64,000 nucleotides of DNA from contig CANQRU010000015.1 of NCBI GenBank assembly GCA_947626395.1, positions 1 through 64,000 on the forward strand. The letters are read 5' to 3'. The notes under the pieces were generated by a model. That model did no database searches. It was not told the origin of the DNA and worked only from the letters and a program-made list of their open reading frames with translations. This document shows, one piece after another, positions 49,768 to 59,796 of this stretch. Origin of the DNA: an uncultured Lachnospiraceae bacterium (GTDB lineage Bacteria; Bacillota; Clostridia; Lachnospirales; Lachnospiraceae). Position 1 is the first letter of the stretch. Each line of letters starts with the position of its first letter. The translations under genes were made by a program, and so were the position numbers.

Positions 49768-51430
49768 ACGTGGATGGAAACAGATCGTAGCGGCGGCGGC
49801 GGTGACCGGCGCGTTCGGCCTGTGGCATTTTCTGGATGTGCGGGCCGGGGCGGCGGCATCCGGCGACGGCTGGCTTGCGGGATGGTACCTGTGCCTGTGG
49901 GCGCTGGCGCTGTGCGCCGCGGTGGCCTTCGGCCGGATGTTTCTGGGACAGATACGCGGCCGGCAGTGGAGCCTGGAGAAGATCTATCCCGCTGTAGCTC
50001 TCGGCCTGGGGCTTATGTATATGTTCGTTTTTCCGCCTCTGTCGGCGCCGGATGAGATCAGCCATTATATTACAGCCTATGAACTGTCAAGCCATATCCT
50101 GGGACAGCCGGCCCGCCGGGCCGACGGACGTGTGCTGGTCCGGGCGCAGGACTGGATCCTGGAGGACGTATACGGCGATTATGAGATCTGTTATGACGGC
50201 GCGTACTGGGCAAGGGACGATGAGGCTTTCGCGGAAGACGGCGCGTCAGCCGGCGTCGTGCTGGGACAGGAACTGGATGAGAGTACCTACCGCGTGATCC
50301 ATGACCTATGGACGGGGGATATGCCGGCGCGGGAGGACCGAGGGACAGGCCCGCTGGTCGTGACGTCCTATCCGCCGGTGACGACCACGCCCGCGGCGTA
50401 TGTGCCGCAGGCCGTCGGGATCGCCATCGCGAGGCTTCTGCGGCTGAACAGCCTCTGGCTGGCGTATCTGGGAAGGTTCTGCAATCTGCTCTTTTTCACG
50501 GTGATGACGTGGCTGGCGCTTAAGCGGCTTCCGTTCGGGAAGGAAGTGCTTTTTGGCACGGCGCTGCTTCCGATGACGGTTCATCTGTCGGCGTCTTTTT
50601 CCTATGACGTGATGATCCTGGCGTGTATGTTCCTGCTTACGGCGGTCTGTCTGGATCTGGCGTACGCCAGAGACCGGGTGCGCGTGAGGGATGTGGTTCT
50701 TCTCGCTGTAGTCGCGGCGGTCGCGGGACCCTGCAAGATGATCTACGCTCCGATGCTGGGACTGTGCCTTCTGATCCCGGTAAAGAAATTCGGCGGACGG
50801 AAGAAATGGCTGGCTTCCGCGGCGGCTGTAGCGGCCGCCTATGCGGCGGTCATGGTCGTGGTCAACGGCTCCGTGGTCATGTATTATGCGGCGGCGTCTG
50901 CCGAGACGGCCGTTACGTCCGGCGGAGAGAGCGGATTCAGCCTGTCGCTTCTGCTTCACAGGCCCGGCCTGCTGATCTCGATCCTTTACAATACGCTGGT
51001 CCATCAGCTGGATGAGTTTCATCTGTCCATGATCGGGGCCTGGCTGGGCAACCTGGACCCGGTGCTCAACGTGCCGTATCTGCTTATACTGTTTTATACC
51101 GCCGGCCTGCTTCTGCTGGCGTTTCGGGTTCCGGGAGAGAGCATCCGGCTGACCGGCGGGCGAAGGGTCTGGGTATTCGTAATCTGCGCGGCCTGCGGCG
51201 CGGCGGCGCTTCTGTCCATGCTTATCGCGTGTACGCCGGTCGATTCACAGGTTGTGGAGGGCGTGCAGGGCCGGTATTTCCTTCCGTTCCTGCCGGTACT
51301 CCTTATGGCCTGCAAAAACGACCGTTTGGTTTTGACAAAGGATGGAAACCGTAGTATATTGTATTTGATGTGCTGCGCCGATCTATATGTGGTGCTCAGA
51401 ATATTCAGCGTCGTGTGTCTGAGACTCTAG
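49757..51430 (+). CDS. DUF2142 multi-span membrane protein (GT39/GT83-like)
   Basis: This 557-residue protein has about 11-12 hydrophobic segments. A large external loop contains FPPLSAPDEISHYITAYEL, with the acidic Asp-Glu pair typical of GT-C glycosyltransferases. DUF2142 proteins are thought to transfer sugars from polyprenyl phosphate outside the cell. The start at 49757 overlaps DUF2304, placing DPM1-like GT2, DUF2304 and DUF2142 in one transcription unit, as expected for a glycan side-branch module. Confidence 0.88.
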   Translation: MKDRRGWKQIVAAAAVTGAFGLWHFLDVRAGAAASGDGWLAGWYLCLWALALCAAVAFGRMFLGQIRGRQWSLEKIYPAVALGLGLMYMFVFPPLSAPDEISHYITAYELSSHILGQPARRADGRVLVRAQDWILEDVYGDYEICYDGAYWARDDEAFAEDGASAGVVLGQELDESTYRVIHDLWTGDMPAREDRGTGPLVVTSYPPVTTTPAAYVPQAVGIAIARLLRLNSLWLAYLGRFCNLLFFTVMTWLALKRLPFGKEVLFGTALLPMTVHLSASFSYDVMILACMFLLTAVCLDLAYARDRVRVRDVVLLAVVAAVAGPCKMIYAPMLGLCLLIPVKKFGGRKKWLASAAAVAAAYAAVMVVVNGSVVMYYAAASAETAVTSGGESGFSLSLLLHRPGLLISILYNTLVHQLDEFHLSMIGAWLGNLDPVLNVPYLLILFYTAGLLLLAFRVPGESIRLTGGRRVWVFVICAACGAAALLSMLIACTPVDSQVVEGVQGRYFLPFLPVLLMACKNDRLVLTKDGNRSILYLMCCADLYVVLRIFSVVCLRL

Positions 51431-51545
51431 TGCCGGAATGTATGCCGGAGGCTAAGCGGCGTATGCGAAGCGGAAACTGCAGAATCCCTGCGCCGGAACA
51501 TGGCCGGCCGGAATTGCGAATATAGAAGAAAAAGGAGACCGTTTT

Positions 51546-52100
51546 ATGGGAAAGATAAAGGTGACGCCCTGTCATATCGAAGGACTGTATGTGATCGAAC
51601 CGGAGGTCCATGAGGACGCCAGAGGTTATTTCGTAGAGACCTACAATCAGAGGGATTTTGAGGCCGCGGGACTTAATATGGTTTTTGTCCAGGACAACCA
51701 GTCCATGTCCGTGAAGGGAGTGCTGCGGGGTCTCCATTATCAGAAGCAGTTCCCGCAGGGGAAACTGGTCCGGGCTATCCGCGGAAGGGTCTTCGACGTG
51801 GCGGTGGATCTGCGGGCGCAGTCCCCGACTTACGGACAGTGGTTCGGCGTCGAGCTTTCGGCGGAGAACAAGAAGCAGTTCTATGTATCTCCGGGCTTTG
51901 CCCACGGATTCCTGGTACTGTCGGACGAGGCGGAGTTCGCCTATAAGGTAACGGATTTCTATCATCCCGGCGACGAAGGCGGCCTGATCTGGAACGATCC
52001 GGAGATCGGCATCGACTGGCCCATCGAGGAGGGCATGGAACTGATCTTTTCCGAGAGGGACAAGAAATGGGGCGGCCTTGCGGATACATTCAAATTCTGA
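51546..52100 (+). CDS. rfbC: dTDP-4-dehydrorhamnose 3,5-epimerase
   Basis: This 184-residue cupin enzyme epimerises dTDP-4-keto-6-deoxyglucose in dTDP-L-rhamnose synthesis. The substrate-site motif is RGLHYQ, followed by RGRVFDVAVDLR, and the later VSPGFAHGF carries the conserved His. AAAAGGAG precedes the ATG. The other rhamnose genes (rfbA, rfbB, rfbD) are not in the window. Confidence 0.96.
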   Translation: MGKIKVTPCHIEGLYVIEPEVHEDARGYFVETYNQRDFEAAGLNMVFVQDNQSMSVKGVLRGLHYQKQFPQGKLVRAIRGRVFDVAVDLRAQSPTYGQWFGVELSAENKKQFYVSPGFAHGFLVLSDEAEFAYKVTDFYHPGDEGGLIWNDPEIGIDWPIEEGMELIFSERDKKWGGLADTFKF

Positions 52101-52193
52101 ACCGCGCCGTGCTGCTTTAGCGTAGAATGCCCGCGCCCGGCTATAGGCACGGACAGAGATGAATAACAGAAGGAGACGGCGGGAGAGGCACCG

Positions 52194-53006
52194 ATGAATT
52201 ATCTTGTCACACTGGCGAAAGAAATGGTGAAGCGGCGGAAGCTGATCTGGGACCTGGCGAAATCCGATTTCCGGAAGCGCTTTGTAGGGTCCTATTTCGG
52301 CGTGGTCTGGATGTTTATCCAGCCGGTAGTTACGGTTCTGATCTATTTCTTTGTGTTCCAGATGGGATTTAAGAACGCGCCGCCGGTTCCGGGATATCCT
52401 TATGTACAGTGGCTGATCCCCGGCATCGTGCCGTGGTTTTTCATCAGCGAGGCGCTGAACGCGGGGACCGGGTGCCTGCAGGAATATAATTACCTGGTCA
52501 AGAAGGTGGTCTTCCAGGTGGAGATCCTGCCGGTGATCAAGGTGATCTCCTGTCTGATGGTGCATGTGATCTTTGTGCTGATCATGGTGATAGTGTTTCT
52601 GCTGTACGGGACGTTTCCGGAGGTCAGCTGGCTGCAGATCGTGTATTATTCATTCGCGGCCACGGTCTTCTCACTGGGCGTTGTGTATTTCACCAGCGCC
52701 GTCAATGTATTTTTCAAGGATATGGCGCAGATCGTCAGTATTTTCCTGCAGGTATGGATGTGGGTGACCCCGATCATGTGGGACCCGGCCATGTTCGCGA
52801 ACCATCCGGCCTGGCTCGACCGGGTGCTGAAGCTGAATCCGGTCTGGTATCTTGTCACCGGCTACCGGGACAGCATGCTGACCGGGAGCGCGTTCTGGGA
52901 GAGACCCACGACGACGGTTTATTTCTGGGCGGTGACGGCGGTGCTGTTCCTGGTCGGATTAAAGGTATTTAAGAGGCTGAGACCGCATTTTTCGGATGTG
53001 CTGTAG
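52194..53006 (+). CDS. Polysaccharide ABC exporter permease (Wzm/TagG type)
   Basis: This 270-residue permease has six hydrophobic segments and begins LIWDLAKSDFRKRFVGSYFGVVWMFIQP, a hallmark of ABC-2-type glycan exporters. It would export a finished lipid-linked glycan together with the ATPase encoded 29 bases downstream. Confidence 0.95.
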   Translation: MNYLVTLAKEMVKRRKLIWDLAKSDFRKRFVGSYFGVVWMFIQPVVTVLIYFFVFQMGFKNAPPVPGYPYVQWLIPGIVPWFFISEALNAGTGCLQEYNYLVKKVVFQVEILPVIKVISCLMVHVIFVLIMVIVFLLYGTFPEVSWLQIVYYSFAATVFSLGVVYFTSAVNVFFKDMAQIVSIFLQVWMWVTPIMWDPAMFANHPAWLDRVLKLNPVWYLVTGYRDSMLTGSAFWERPTTTVYFWAVTAVLFLVGLKVFKRLRPHFSDVL

Positions 53007-53035
53007 AGAAGAGCGGGCGGCGCAGGAGGAACTTC

Positions 53036-54502
53036 ATGGAGAATGCCATCATCGTAAAAGATGTGACAAAGATCTACAAATTATATGACAAGCCCATTGA
53101 CCGGCTGAAGGAATCCCTGAATCCTTTCCACAAGGAATATCACAGGAAATTCTATGCCCTTAACGGCCTGTCGTTCTCTGTGGAGAAAGGCCAGACCGTG
53201 GGGATCATCGGGACCAACGGTTCCGGCAAATCCACGATCCTCAAGATCATCACCGGCGTTCTGTCGCCCACCACCGGGGAAGTGACGGTGAACGGCACGG
53301 TGTCGGCGCTCCTGGAGCTGGGCGCCGGCTTCAATATGGATTATACCGGCATTGAGAATATCTATATGAACGGCAGCATGATGGGCTTTTCACGGAAGGA
53401 GATGGACGCGAAGCTTCAGGATATACTGGATTTCGCGGATATCGGCGATTTCGTGAACCAGCCGGTGAAGACCTATTCCAGCGGTATGTTCGTCCGCCTG
53501 GCGTTTGCGCTGGCGATCAATGTGGAGCCGGAGATCCTGATCGTGGATGAGGCGCTGTCGGTAGGCGACGTGTTCTTCCAGGCCAAATGCTACCGCCGCA
53601 TGGAGGAGATCCGGCAGAAGGGCACCACGATCCTGATGGTGACCCATGATATGGGAAGTATCCTGAAGTACTGCGATAAAGTAGTGCTGTTAAATAAAGG
53701 CAATTTCATCGCCGAGGGAACCGCCGGACATATGGTGGATCTGTATAAGAAGATCCTGGCGAATCAGATGGAATCGCTGGAGGAAGAACTGGCGGAGGAG
53801 CGGAGACAGATGGCCGGGACAACTGGGAGCGATGCGGCCGGCGCCGAAGCGGCGGCCCAGACGGAGCCGGCGGCCGGCGGAGATTCCGGCGGCGCGGCTG
53901 CGGGCGCGGACAGCATACCGGCTGACGGCCGGAACGGAGATTCCGGCGGCGCATCCGCCGGTTCGGACCGTGCGCAATCCGGCGGCGGGAAGTCCCGCCC
54001 CGCGCTCATGAAGGATAAGATGACTGTCAACCCCAACCGCACCGAGTACGGCGACGGACGGGCGGAGATCTACGATATGGGCCTGTTCGACGGGCGGGGG
54101 AACCTGACGAACCTGCTGCTGAAAGGCGAGCAGTTCACGATCCGGGAGCGGATCCGTTTCCACGCGCCGGTCCGGACGCCGATCTTCACTTATACGATCA
54201 AAGATAAGAAGGGAACCGAACTGACCGGCACGAACACGATGTACGAGGGGACGGACATCCGGCCCGTGCAGGACGGCGACGAATACGAAGTCTCATTTAC
54301 ACAGAAGATGACGCTGCAGGGAGGGGAATATCTGCTGAGTATGAGCTGCACCGGCTTTGAGCTGGGCGAGCATGTGGTTTATCACCGGCTTTACGACGTA
54401 CTGAGCCTGACCGTGATCTCCAATAAGAACACGGTGGGAGTCTATGATATGGAGTCGGAAGTGAAGGCGGAGAAGAAGTCCGCGGGGGTAAAGAATCTGT
54501 GA
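53036..54502 (+). CDS. Polysaccharide ABC exporter ATPase with Wzt-like C-terminal domain
   Basis: This 488-residue protein has an ATPase domain (about 1-245) with Walker A GTNGSGKST, signature TYSSGMFVRLAFALAI and Walker B ILIVDEAL. A C-terminal beta-sandwich (about 335-475) resembles the Wzt carbohydrate-binding domain that recognises the glycan terminus before export. The linker (about 255-325) is Ala/Gly/Asp-rich with two 18-bp direct repeats (53878 and 53935, 57 bp apart). Presence of this domain suggests a terminal cap, perhaps a methyl group, and a methyltransferase-like domain is encoded in the next gene. Confidence 0.94.
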   Translation: MENAIIVKDVTKIYKLYDKPIDRLKESLNPFHKEYHRKFYALNGLSFSVEKGQTVGIIGTNGSGKSTILKIITGVLSPTTGEVTVNGTVSALLELGAGFNMDYTGIENIYMNGSMMGFSRKEMDAKLQDILDFADIGDFVNQPVKTYSSGMFVRLAFALAINVEPEILIVDEALSVGDVFFQAKCYRRMEEIRQKGTTILMVTHDMGSILKYCDKVVLLNKGNFIAEGTAGHMVDLYKKILANQMESLEEELAEERRQMAGTTGSDAAGAEAAAQTEPAAGGDSGGAAAGADSIPADGRNGDSGGASAGSDRAQSGGGKSRPALMKDKMTVNPNRTEYGDGRAEIYDMGLFDGRGNLTNLLLKGEQFTIRERIRFHAPVRTPIFTYTIKDKKGTELTGTNTMYEGTDIRPVQDGDEYEVSFTQKMTLQGGEYLLSMSCTGFELGEHVVYHRLYDVLSLTVISNKNTVGVYDMESEVKAEKKSAGVKNL

Positions 54503-54542
54503 GGATCACAGAAACGGAATCCGGCAATACGAAAGGAACACT

Positions 54543-57500
54543 ATGAGATCAGAAAAAGAACGAACAGAAGTGGAACGCAGGCTGCTGGGGCTTATCAAGA
54601 CCTACGGCGCCGACAGGAAGGCCATTCTCGGCGCCAATCCCAAACTGGAATTTCTTTATGCGCTCTCTCCCCAGAGGGAGAATCTGCTGGAATGGTATCC
54701 GTTCCGCAAAGAGGGAACGCTTCTCCAGGTGGGGTCTGATTTCGGCGCGCTGACGGGACTGTACGCCCGGAAGGTGTCCCAGGTGGACGTGATCGATCCT
54801 TCCTGGGCCAACCTGGAGATCAGCCGTCTGCGCCACTGCGGGGAGAGCGGATATAAGAACATTAATTATGTGCAGGGGACTCTGGCCGAGTACGTTTCTC
54901 AGACGAAGAGCCATTATGATTATATCATGATCATCGGCGATCTGGAGCAGGATGAGCTGAGCGGGGAGGAGAGCGAGGCCCAGATCCGGATGGCGAAAGC
55001 CCTTCTGAAACCGGACGGCGAACTGATCGCGGCGGTATGCAATCCTCTCGGCATCAAATACTGGGCCGGCGCGGTGAAGGACGATCACAGCCTGTCGAAG
55101 GATTCCCTGACCAGGTGGCTGGCGGGCGGCGGGGACGGCGGCAGTCTGGAATTCTATTATCCGATGCCGGACTACAGGCTGCCGGTAACGATCTATTCCG
55201 ACGCGTATCTGCCGAGGGAGGGGGATCTGACCGATACGATCGCGGCCTATGATTTCCCGGACTATCCGTTTTTTGATATGGGGGCGGCCTTCGACCAGGT
55301 AGTGAAGGAAGGCAAATTCGACCAGTACGCCAACGCCTATCTGGCGATCTGGCGGCGCGGCGGCCGGATGATCCAGCAGGACGGTCCCCGCTATATGAAA
55401 TACAACCGGACGCGCCGGGAGGAGTTCCAGTTAAAGACGATGATCCTCGGCGGAGCCGGCGGGGAGTGCCAGGTGGAGAAAAGCGCCCTGACCGAAGAGG
55501 CGAAAGCCCATATCGGACATTTTACCGCCCAGTACGAGGCCCTGTCTGCGCAGCATGAGCTTCTGAGGTATCTGCCGGGCAAGCAGAGTCCCGACGGGAG
55601 CGCGGTCACATTTCCGTATCTGAAAGGACGGACGCTGGCGGCGCGGCTCACGGATGAGATCGTGAGCGGCCAGGCGCCCATTGAGCTGATCCGGCAGAGT
55701 ATCGACGTGCTGCTGGCGGCGCGGCTGAACGACATCGAACCGTTCGCGCCGACCAGAGAGTTTGCCGAAGTGTTTGGAGAGGAAGAGATGGCCGCGCTGG
55801 CCGGATCCGCGGCAGAGCCGCCGCTTGATGGAGAGCTGCCAGCGGATGGAGAGAAGCCGGCCGATGCAGCGCCGCCGGCCGATGGAGAGAGGCCGGACGC
55901 CGGATGGAGCGTCCCCTGTTTCCATGTGTCCAATATCGATCTGCTCTTTGAAAATGTGCTGTTGACCGACGACGGCAATTACTGCCTGGATTATGAATGG
56001 GTCTTCGATTTCCCGGTGCCGGTCGATTATATCCGCTACCGGATCCTGTTTTACGCGTACCGGCAGTTTAAGAGCCTGATAAGCGACTGCGGAACGCTTA
56101 CCGAGTGGCTTGGGAAATTCGGCATCGCGCCGGAGACGGAGGCGCTTTACGCCTCCATGGAAAAGAATTTCCAGTATTACGTCCATGGGGAGAACCAGGT
56201 TCTCTATCTGGAGAATTATCTGGTAAAGCAGAAGCCGGCCAAAAGCCTTACGGAGATGGACGAGGAAATATCCCGCCTGGAGGCGGAGCTTGCGCATGCC
56301 CGGGAGGTCGAGGAACGGCTGAACGCCCAGATCCATGACCAGAACGCCGCGATCCGCAGGATGACGGAGGTCAAGCGCCTGACGGACAATCATGTGACGA
56401 ACCTGGAGATCATAATCCGGGATCTGCGCCACGAGATCGACGAGATGGGCAGGACCCTGACGTATCTGAACAGCCACGAGGCGGCTCTTTCCAAGATCCG
56501 CCGCAAGCTGGGGGAGAAATTCAACGCGAAGTATCCGAAGGGGTCGCCGCAGCGGAAACGGCTTCGCTACCGGAAGGAATATATGATGCATCCGATCCGT
56601 TCCTATAAGTTTTACCGGACGGAAGAAGGAAAAAATATGCGGGACGGCGATCTTGAGATCGGCGATGTGTACCGGGAGCACGGGAAGCTGGTGTTTCAGC
56701 ATCCGGAGCAGCCGGAGGTATCCATTGTAATTCCGGCGTACAATCAGATCGGATATACTTATGCCTGCCTGATCTCGATCCTGGAGCATACCAAAGACGT
56801 GTCCTATGAGGTCATTATTGCCGACGATATGTCCACGGACGCTACGGAGCATATCGGCCGCTATGTGGAAGGCGCGACGGTCAGCCGGGGCGAGACGAAC
56901 CAGGGATTCCTCAGAAACTGCAACCGGGCGGCGAAACTGGCCCGCGGCAGGTACATTATGTTCCTGAATAATGATACGCAGGTGACGGAAGGATGGCTGT
57001 CTTCCCTGGTGAACCTGATCCGGTCCGATGATACGATCGGCATGGTCGGTTCCAAGCTGGTCTATCCCGACGGACGGCTGCAGGAAGCGGGCGGCATCAT
57101 CTGGAGCGACGGCTCCGGCTGGAATTACGGCCGTCTGGACGATCCGGACAAGCCGGAGTATAACTATGTAAAAGATGTGGATTATATTTCCGGCGCGGCG
57201 ATCCTTCTGCCCCGCAGCCTCTGGGAGCAGATCGGCGGATTCGACGAGCGCTACGCGCCGGCTTACTGCGAGGATTCGGATCTGGCTTTCGAAGTGAGAA
57301 AGGCCGGCCTGAGAGTGGTATACCAGCCGCTGTCCAGGGTGATCCATTACGAGGGGATTTCCAACGGAACTGACGTGCAGGGAGAGGGCCTTAAGCGGTA
57401 TCAGGTAGAGAATACGGAGAAGCTTAAGGAGAAATGGGCCCGCGAGCTGAAGAACCAGTGCGAGAATACCGGCAATCCGGATCCGTTCCGGGCCCGCGAG

Positions 57501-58646
57501 CGCAGTATGGGCCGGCCGATCATCCTGGTGATCGATCACTATGTGCCTACGTTCGACAGGGACGCCGGATCCAAGACCACTTATCAGTACCTGAAAATGT
57601 TCTTAAAGCAGGGCTATACAGTCAAGTTCCTGGGAGATAATTTCGCTCACGAGGAGCCTTATTCCACGGTGCTTCAGCAGATGGGCATCGAGATATTGTA
57701 CGGGCCGGAGTACGAGGCGGGCATCTGGGACTGGATCTCTGCGCACGGGAAGGATATCGCGGTCGCGTATCTGAACCGTCCCCATATCGCCATCAAATAT
57801 GTGGACTATCTGCGGGAGAATACGGATATCAAGCTGATCTATTACGGACATGACCTGCATTATCTGCGGGAGAGCCGCGAGTACGCGCTGACCATGGATC
57901 CGGAACGGCGCAGGTCCGCGGAATACTGGAAAGCGATCGAGATGTCCCTGTTCTATAAGGTTGACATGTCCTATTATCCTTCCTATGTGGAGCGCGACGC
58001 GGTAAGGACCGAGGATGAGAATATTCCGGTAAAGGATATCGTGGCTTATGTATATGATGAGTTCCGGAACGATATCCCGCAGGATTTCGCGGAGAGAGAG
58101 GGCATTCTGTTCGTGGGCGGCTTCGCCCATCCGCCAAACGCGGACGCGGTGCTGTGGTTTGCGAAGGAGGTCTATCCGCTGATCGTAAGCCGCATGCGGG
58201 AGGCAGGAGCCGAACCGCCGAAGTTCTATGTGGCCGGTTCGCGGGTGACCGACGAGATCCGGGCGCTGGAGCAGACGGTGCCGGGTGTAGTGGTCAAAGG
58301 CTTTGTGAGCGACGAGGAGCTGACCAGGCTTTACGATGCGACCAGGCTTGTGGTCGTGCCGCTGCGTTACGGCGCCGGCGTGAAAGGAAAGGTAGTGGAG
58401 GCTCTTTATAACGGCGCGGCTGTCGTCACCACGCCGGTCGGCGCCGAGGGCATCCCTCAGGCGGAGGATGTGATGGTGACCGCCGACCAGGCGGAGGCGT
58501 TCGCCGAGGCGGTGTGCGATATCTACCAGAGCCCGGAGAGCTGTCGGGCGCTGAGTGAGAGAAGCCAGGAATATATACGGAACTATTACAGCATGGACGC
58601 CGCGTGGAGCGTGATCGCGGAGGACTTTCCGCGCACGATCTCATAG
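54543..58646 (+). CDS. Giant multidomain polysaccharide enzyme: methyltransferase-like, kinase-like, coiled coil, GT2, GT4-like
   Basis: This 1367-residue protein follows the exporter genes. Residues about 30-220 are a SAM-methyltransferase-like fold (LLQVGSDFGALTGLYA as the SAM site). About 330-560 resemble an aminoglycoside/choline-kinase-like fold (HVSNIDLLFENVLL, LDYEWVFDF), interrupted near 428-455 by LPADGE-type repeats. About 575-650 are coiled coil. About 720-960 are GT2 (VSIVIPAYNQ, NNDTQV, CEDSDLAFEV). About 990-1360 are GT-B/GT4-like (DRDAGSKT, VPLRYGAGVKGKV). The combination resembles polymerase/terminator enzymes that extend a chain and cap it, with the coiled coil as a ruler; that mechanism is inferred. 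The frame is intact and starts 40 bases after the Wzt-like gene. Confidence 0.9.
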   Translation: MRSEKERTEVERRLLGLIKTYGADRKAILGANPKLEFLYALSPQRENLLEWYPFRKEGTLLQVGSDFGALTGLYARKVSQVDVIDPSWANLEISRLRHCGESGYKNINYVQGTLAEYVSQTKSHYDYIMIIGDLEQDELSGEESEAQIRMAKALLKPDGELIAAVCNPLGIKYWAGAVKDDHSLSKDSLTRWLAGGGDGGSLEFYYPMPDYRLPVTIYSDAYLPREGDLTDTIAAYDFPDYPFFDMGAAFDQVVKEGKFDQYANAYLAIWRRGGRMIQQDGPRYMKYNRTRREEFQLKTMILGGAGGECQVEKSALTEEAKAHIGHFTAQYEALSAQHELLRYLPGKQSPDGSAVTFPYLKGRTLAARLTDEIVSGQAPIELIRQSIDVLLAARLNDIEPFAPTREFAEVFGEEEMAALAGSAAEPPLDGELPADGEKPADAAPPADGERPDAGWSVPCFHVSNIDLLFENVLLTDDGNYCLDYEWVFDFPVPVDYIRYRILFYAYRQFKSLISDCGTLTEWLGKFGIAPETEALYASMEKNFQYYVHGENQVLYLENYLVKQKPAKSLTEMDEEISRLEAELAHAREVEERLNAQIHDQNAAIRRMTEVKRLTDNHVTNLEIIIRDLRHEIDEMGRTLTYLNSHEAALSKIRRKLGEKFNAKYPKGSPQRKRLRYRKEYMMHPIRSYKFYRTEEGKNMRDGDLEIGDVYREHGKLVFQHPEQPEVSIVIPAYNQIGYTYACLISILEHTKDVSYEVIIADDMSTDATEHIGRYVEGATVSRGETNQGFLRNCNRAAKLARGRYIMFLNNDTQVTEGWLSSLVNLIRSDDTIGMVGSKLVYPDGRLQEAGGIIWSDGSGWNYGRLDDPDKPEYNYVKDVDYISGAAILLPRSLWEQIGGFDERYAPAYCEDSDLAFEVRKAGLRVVYQPLSRVIHYEGISNGTDVQGEGLKRYQVENTEKLKEKWARELKNQCENTGNPDPFRARERSMGRPIILVIDHYVPTFDRDAGSKTTYQYLKMFLKQGYTVKFLGDNFAHEEPYSTVLQQMGIEILYGPEYEAGIWDWISAHGKDIAVAYLNRPHIAIKYVDYLRENTDIKLIYYGHDLHYLRESREYALTMDPERRRSAEYWKAIEMSLFYKVDMSYYPSYVERDAVRTEDENIPVKDIVAYVYDEFRNDIPQDFAEREGILFVGGFAHPPNADAVLWFAKEVYPLIVSRMREAGAEPPKFYVAGSRVTDEIRALEQTVPGVVVKGFVSDEELTRLYDATRLVVVPLRYGAGVKGKVVEALYNGAAVVTTPVGAEGIPQAEDVMVTADQAEAFAEAVCDIYQSPESCRALSERSQEYIRNYYSMDAAWSVIAEDFPRTIS

Positions 58647-58754
58647 GGCGAAGCCCGTGAGCGAAAAACCGCAGGTTTTGAGCGCAGCACTGCGGAACAG
58701 AAAGCAGCTGAAAGCAGGACCCGCCGAATCAACACGAAAGAAAGGACCAGATTT

Positions 58755-59777
58755 ATGAAGCTACGGATCTCACAGAAGAACATAAGACGCTTTATCGGTG
58801 CCGCCGCGGCGGCCTGTGCGGCCCTGATGCCTGCGCTTACCGCTTCCGCTGTTATACAGGGGCCCGTAAGCTCGCTCCCTGCGGCCGTCAGCAATCCGCC
58901 GAAACCTCTCGGCCCATACGTATATTCGGATTCGACGCCCGTTACCGGGCAGGAACAGCCGATGTTCGGAGGAGGCAGCCTGACCATGCTCCAGAATCAG
59001 GAAGCTGCCCAGATGATGAGTATGATCCTTCAGTCCGCGGACGGCGGGCTGGTCGTGGTGGACGGCGGCTGGGTAAGCGACGCGGATCATCTGCTGGCGG
59101 CGATCCGTGAGCGCGGCGGACATGTGAACGCCTGGCTGATCACCCACCCGGATTCGGATCATGCCGGCGCTCTGTTCGATATTCTCGGCAGAAGCGATAC
59201 AGGCATCGTGATCGACCATATTTATGCCGCTTTGACCGATATTACCTGGTATTATCTGGTGGATCCGGGGGCGGCCCCCTTTATCGCCGCGTTCCGCGAC
59301 AGACTGTCCCTGCAGCCTGCGGGAACCGTCACGGACAATGTGGCGGCCAATACGCAGATCTCTGTGCCCGGCATTGAGATAAAGGTACTGAACGACGCCA
59401 TATTCGGGCCGGAAGATCCGGTCAACAACAGTTCCGTTGTATACCGCGCGGATATGAACGGCGTCCGGATCGTATTTCTGGGCGATCTGGCCGGGTACGG
59501 CGGCAGCCGTCTGCTGGAAACAGTGCCGCAGGAGGAGCTTCGCGCCGATATCGTCCAGATGGCCCATCATGGACAGAACGGCGTCGGCCGGGATGTCTAT
59601 GAAGCGATCGCTCCTTCGATATGTCTGTGGCCGTCGCCCGCGTGGCTCTGGAACAACGACAGCGGAGCAGGGTTCAACAGTGGCAGCTGGCGGACCCTCG
59701 AGACCCGCTCCTGGATCCAGGATATGGGAGTAACCCGCAATTATGTGATGAAGGACGGGGATATCACTTTGCGATAG
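58755..59777 (+). CDS. Secreted metallo-beta-lactamase-fold hydrolase (ComEC-like)
   Basis: This 340-residue protein has a signal peptide (about 1-33). Residues about 95-320 are a metallo-beta-lactamase fold, with VVDGGW, the zinc motif THPDSDHAG, FLGDLAG and MAHHGQNG. The pattern is like the isolated ComEC C-terminal domain family, which act as nucleases or phosphodiesterases outside the cell. AAGAAAGGA precedes the ATG. Role in the polysaccharide locus, if any, is unclear. Confidence 0.88.
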   Translation: MKLRISQKNIRRFIGAAAAACAALMPALTASAVIQGPVSSLPAAVSNPPKPLGPYVYSDSTPVTGQEQPMFGGGSLTMLQNQEAAQMMSMILQSADGGLVVVDGGWVSDADHLLAAIRERGGHVNAWLITHPDSDHAGALFDILGRSDTGIVIDHIYAALTDITWYYLVDPGAAPFIAAFRDRLSLQPAGTVTDNVAANTQISVPGIEIKVLNDAIFGPEDPVNNSSVVYRADMNGVRIVFLGDLAGYGGSRLLETVPQEELRADIVQMAHHGQNGVGRDVYEAIAPSICLWPSPAWLWNNDSGAGFNSGSWRTLETRSWIQDMGVTRNYVMKDGDITLR

Positions 59778-59796
59778 AAAATGCGCAGATATACAG

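Noticed and set aside
55431..57539. 702-codon reverse frame inside the 1367-residue gene
   Set aside because: The forward frame carries clear domain motifs; the reverse frame is a GC-codon artefact.
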